Assembly: GCA_900555335.1 (NCBI GenBank)
Contig: USKU01000054.1
Location: forward strand, 1-8,379
DNA: 8,379 nucleotides
Direction of reading: 5' to 3'
From: an uncultured Atopobium sp.
GTDB taxonomy: Bacteria; Actinomycetota; Coriobacteriia; Coriobacteriales; Atopobiaceae
The translations under genes and the position numbers were made by a program. Under the pieces are notes generated by a model. That model did not search any database and was not told the origin of the DNA. It saw only the letters and a list, made by a program, of their open reading frames with translations. Positions 6,017 through 8,379 of the stretch are shown here, in pieces. The stretch's first letter is position 1, and every line of letters begins with the position of its first letter.

Positions 6017-6045
6017 CCTGTTAGTTCGTTATGAGTACGTTAACA
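6017..6045 (+). promoter_or_regulatory. Candidate operator O2 upstream of galM
   Basis: CCTGTTAG (6017-6024), seven bases, then TGAGTACGTTAACA (6032-6045). It matches O1 in opposite orientation: the eight-base block is identical and the 14-base block differs at one position, while the spacer is five bases longer. It ends 43 bases before the galM ATG, a usual place for a repressor to block initiation. The two 14-base cores are 174 bases apart, which would allow looping by a tetrameric or paired repressor. A shorter echo, TATGAGTA, recurs at 6063-6070. Confidence 0.6.
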
Positions 6046-6088
6046 TAGTATGTGTAATGCACTATGAGTAGTATCTCGGAGGTATCCG

Positions 6089-7147
6089 ATGATTGATGTT
6101 CGACCTTTTGATAGTTTTGTTAACTCCCCTGCTGCGCTTACGTATACCATTCGCGGCGCCCATTCATCAATTAAATTAAGCAATTTTGGTGCCACCATTC
6201 TGGGCGTTTCAGTTCCAGATGTTTATGGGACGCAGGCAGATGTAGTTCTTGGATATAGCCTATTTGACCTGTATTTAGATAACCCCGCCTGCTTTGGTGC
6301 CTCCATTGGACCTTCCGCTAACCGCGCAGATAAAGCAGAAATCCCGCTAAATGGAGTTGTCTATCACCTTCCCAAAAACAACGGTCCAGACAATCAAAAT
6401 AACCTGCACACTGATCTGGTCGCTGGTATCCATAAGCGCATTTGGCAGGCAGAAATCGATGAAGCGCATAATACGGTAGTCTTCAGCATTGACCTGGTAG
6501 ATGGAGAATATGGACTACCAGGTAACCGTCATATCACCGCTACATATATGCTTGTTGAAGAAGCTGCACAGTCAACGGTAAATCTTACGTATACCTGTAC
6601 TACCGATGCTGCAACATTTGTAAACATGACTAACCATGTGTACTTTAACCTCAACGGTCATGATTCTGGAGATGTTCTTGGTCACCAACTTACTATCCAA
6701 GCAGATTCATATCTACCCTTACGAGACGACTCGGTTTCTGCAGGAACCATAGATCCTGTTGCAGGAACTCCTTTTGATTTCCGCACACCTAAAACCATTG
6801 GCAAAGATCTTGACGCAGATAATGAGCAGCTCAACATTGCTCGTGGCTATGATCACTGCTTTGCCATTAATAACTATGAAAACGGGCAGCTACGCCCCGC
6901 CCTTCTCGCCACATCAGAAAGCGGACGCTCGCTTGAGATTCAAATTACCGCACCCGGTGCTCATCTTTATACCGGCAACTGGCTTGATGAGGCACGTGCA
7001 AAAGACGGCGCTATTTACAAGCCTCAGGCTGGTTTTGCATTTGAGAGCGAGTTTTATCCAGATTGTGCACACCATGCAGAGTGGCCTCAGCCCACATGCA
7101 CGCCTGAGCAGCCATACAGCTCACAGATTGTTTATCGATTCTTTTAA
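6089..7147 (+). CDS. galM: Aldose 1-epimerase (galactose mutarotase)
   Basis: Interconverts alpha and beta anomers of galactose (and glucose), feeding alpha-galactose to galactokinase; cytoplasmic, no signal peptide. It has 352 residues, close to the usual 340-350. The beta-sandwich motifs of the family are present: GASIGPSANR (70-79) with the conserved arginine, NNLH (104-107) with the first active-site histidine, NMTNHVYFNL (179-188) with the catalytic histidine 183, GYDHCF (253-258) with aspartate 255, and GFAFESEFYPD (315-325) with the catalytic base glutamate 319. The Gly-Gly that usually follows the first histidine is replaced by Thr-Asp, and the FDK-type segment reads GIHKRIW (113-119), so that loop diverges from the standard form. 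The ATG follows CGGAGG (6077-6082) at six bases. galK starts 38 bases after the stop, so the two genes form one unit. A related sugar epimerase is possible, but with galK next to it mutarotase is the best call. Confidence 0.92.
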   Translation: MIDVRPFDSFVNSPAALTYTIRGAHSSIKLSNFGATILGVSVPDVYGTQADVVLGYSLFDLYLDNPACFGASIGPSANRADKAEIPLNGVVYHLPKNNGPDNQNNLHTDLVAGIHKRIWQAEIDEAHNTVVFSIDLVDGEYGLPGNRHITATYMLVEEAAQSTVNLTYTCTTDAATFVNMTNHVYFNLNGHDSGDVLGHQLTIQADSYLPLRDDSVSAGTIDPVAGTPFDFRTPKTIGKDLDADNEQLNIARGYDHCFAINNYENGQLRPALLATSESGRSLEIQITAPGAHLYTGNWLDEARAKDGAIYKPQAGFAFESEFYPDCAHHAEWPQPTCTPEQPYSSQIVYRFF

Positions 7148-7185
7148 GATACCTAGCTTCACAGCACTAAAGGGAAAGGAACACC

Positions 7186-8379
7186 ATGGCTCACACGTTT
7201 GACGAGAAAACCACAGCTCAGCTCAATCGCGCAAAAGAGCACTTTGAGCAAATGTTCGGAAAAGCTGACCGCTATCTTGCAGTACATGCGCCTGGTCGCT
7301 CCGAGATTGCTGGTAATCACACTGATCACGAGGGTGGTCATGTTATCGCCGGCGCCCTAGATGTTGCTATTGACGCTATTTGCGCACCTAATAACCTGGG
7401 CGTTATTCGTGTTGCCAGCGTTGGATACGATCCTTTTGAGGTCAATTTCACAAATCTGGAACCCTCAGAGGATGAGTTCCTTACCACTAAGGCTATTGTT
7501 CGCGGCATGGCTGCAAACCTGGTCAAACTTGGCTTTGAGCCAACTGGTTTTGACATGGCAGTAGTAAGCGACGTACCTGGTGGCGGTGGACTTTCTTCCT
7601 CTGCTGCTTTTGAGGCTGCAGCGGGTCGCGCAATGGAAGCACTCTGGGAAGGTGGCTCCGAGATTTCTGCGGTTAAGCTTGCTCAGATGAGCCAGAACAC
7701 AGAAAACGTTTACTTTGGTAAGCCTTGCGGCCTTATGGATCAGCTTGCTGTTTGCCTTGGCGGCCTTGCCTTCATGAACTTTGAGGATTCTTCAGAGCCC
7801 AAGGCAGAAAAGCTGGACCTTAACTTCGAGGATTACGGCTACGCCCTCTGCCTTGTTGATGTTGGCTGCGACCATGTTGCCTTCACAGATGAATACGCAG
7901 CGGTCCCTGTTGAGATGCAAAAAGTTGCAGCAGCCTTTGGCAAGGCTCGCCTCTCTGAAGTTCCGGTTGAAGACTTCCAGGCTCGCGTTAATGAGCTGCG
8001 AGAAGAGCTTGGAGACCGCGCCCTTCTCCGTGCTATCCACTACTGGTACGAGAATGACCTGGTAGACAAGAGATGGGCAGACCTTCAGAATTCCGATATT
8101 GAGTCCTTTATTGCGCTCACCAACGCTTCTGGCGCAAGCTCCGGCATGTATCTGCAGAACGTTTCTACTTCTGGCTCGTATCAGCCAGCTATGCTTGCCC
8201 TCGGTTTGGCCGAGAGTATCTTAAAAGGTTCTGGTGCCGTTCGCATTCACGGTGGCGGTTTTGGTGGCTCTATCCAGTGCTTTGTTCCTCTCGCCCTAGT
8301 CGAAACCTTCATTGCACAAATGAACCAGTGGTTTGGCGAAGGTGCATGCCGCCACTACGCCATCTCTGACCAGGGAGCT
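7186..8379 (+). CDS. galK: Galactokinase, GHMP kinase family (3' end cut off)
   Basis: ATP-dependent kinase that makes galactose 1-phosphate, the entry step of the Leloir pathway. It is open to the right edge: 398 codons without a stop, already close to the full family length (380-430), so probably only the last few residues are missing. Visible motifs are the family N-terminal signature in the form APGRSEIAGNHTDHEGG (35-51), the phosphate-binding loop VPGGGGLSSSAAFE (130-143), KPCGLMDQ (179-186) with the catalytic aspartate 185, and the C-terminal RIHGGGFGGS (353-362). Classical enzymes read GRVNLIGEHTDY. Here the asparagine and glutamate positions are effectively exchanged (SEIAGN), so the glutamate that contacts galactose in structurally known enzymes is Asn44, while His45 and Asp47 are kept. 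The ATG at 7186 follows AGGGAAAGGA (7171-7180) at five bases. It is cotranscribed with galM by spacing. Another GHMP sugar kinase cannot be fully excluded because of the altered motif, but the setting favours galactose. Confidence 0.9.
   Translation, partial: MAHTFDEKTTAQLNRAKEHFEQMFGKADRYLAVHAPGRSEIAGNHTDHEGGHVIAGALDVAIDAICAPNNLGVIRVASVGYDPFEVNFTNLEPSEDEFLTTKAIVRGMAANLVKLGFEPTGFDMAVVSDVPGGGGLSSSAAFEAAAGRAMEALWEGGSEISAVKLAQMSQNTENVYFGKPCGLMDQLAVCLGGLAFMNFEDSSEPKAEKLDLNFEDYGYALCLVDVGCDHVAFTDEYAAVPVEMQKVAAAFGKARLSEVPVEDFQARVNELREELGDRALLRAIHYWYENDLVDKRWADLQNSDIESFIALTNASGASSGMYLQNVSTSGSYQPAMLALGLAESILKGSGAVRIHGGGFGGSIQCFVPLALVETFIAQMNQWFGEGACRHYAISDQGA

Noticed and set aside
6063..6070. TATGAGTA as a third operator
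   Set aside because: Only the left eight bases match the operator core and the rest diverges, so it is mentioned only as an echo of O2.
1..8379. Search for CRISPR, tRNA, insertion sequence, phage or defence genes
   Set aside because: No regularly spaced repeats, tRNA-like folds, transposase or integrase motifs were seen. All long frames are explained by metabolic, regulatory or transport genes.

Overview
The window reads as a chromosomal segment of a low-to-mid GC actinobacterium. Protein style and gene order look most like the Coriobacteriia (Atopobium/Lancefieldella/Olsenella type). That assignment is recognition from memory, not a database result. Almost everything is coding, and no tRNA, rRNA, insertion sequence, phage gene or CRISPR array was seen.

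Left part, minus strand (about 3613 down to 1): a pyrimidine biosynthesis operon in the order pyrR-pyrB-pyrC-pyrK, with pyrK running off the left edge. The genes are tightly packed. pyrR/pyrB and pyrC/pyrK each overlap by one base in a TAATG junction, and pyrB/pyrC overlap by 17 bases. Between the candidate promoter and pyrR lies a short leader. It ends in a clear intrinsic terminator hairpin with a six-T run, just before the pyrR ribosome binding site. This is the expected layout for attenuation by the operon's own first product, PyrR. PyrR senses uridine nucleotides, PyrB makes carbamoyl-aspartate, PyrC closes it to dihydroorotate, and PyrK shuttles electrons from the dihydroorotate dehydrogenase to NAD.

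Middle, minus strand (3614-4717): an ATPase of the Wzt/TagH polysaccharide-export ABC family. About 110 N-terminal residues form an Ig/PKD-like beta domain, and no permease is in the window. Its partner and glycan are unknown.

Right part: a divergent galactose locus. A LacI/GalR-type repressor (4794-5822, minus) faces galM (6089-7147, plus) and galK (7186 to the right edge, plus, open at the end). The 266-base divergent region carries two nearly identical sites in opposite orientation, one just upstream of each gene. They are the natural candidates for operators of the LacI-type protein, giving autoregulation and control of galM-galK, possibly through a DNA loop. GalM converts beta- to alpha-galactose and GalK phosphorylates it. 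The rest of the Leloir pathway (galT, galE) is not in view.

Most of the window is ordinary metabolism. The points worth a second look are the Ig-like/ABC fusion, the paired gal operators, the pyr leader, and the altered sugar-binding motif of GalK.
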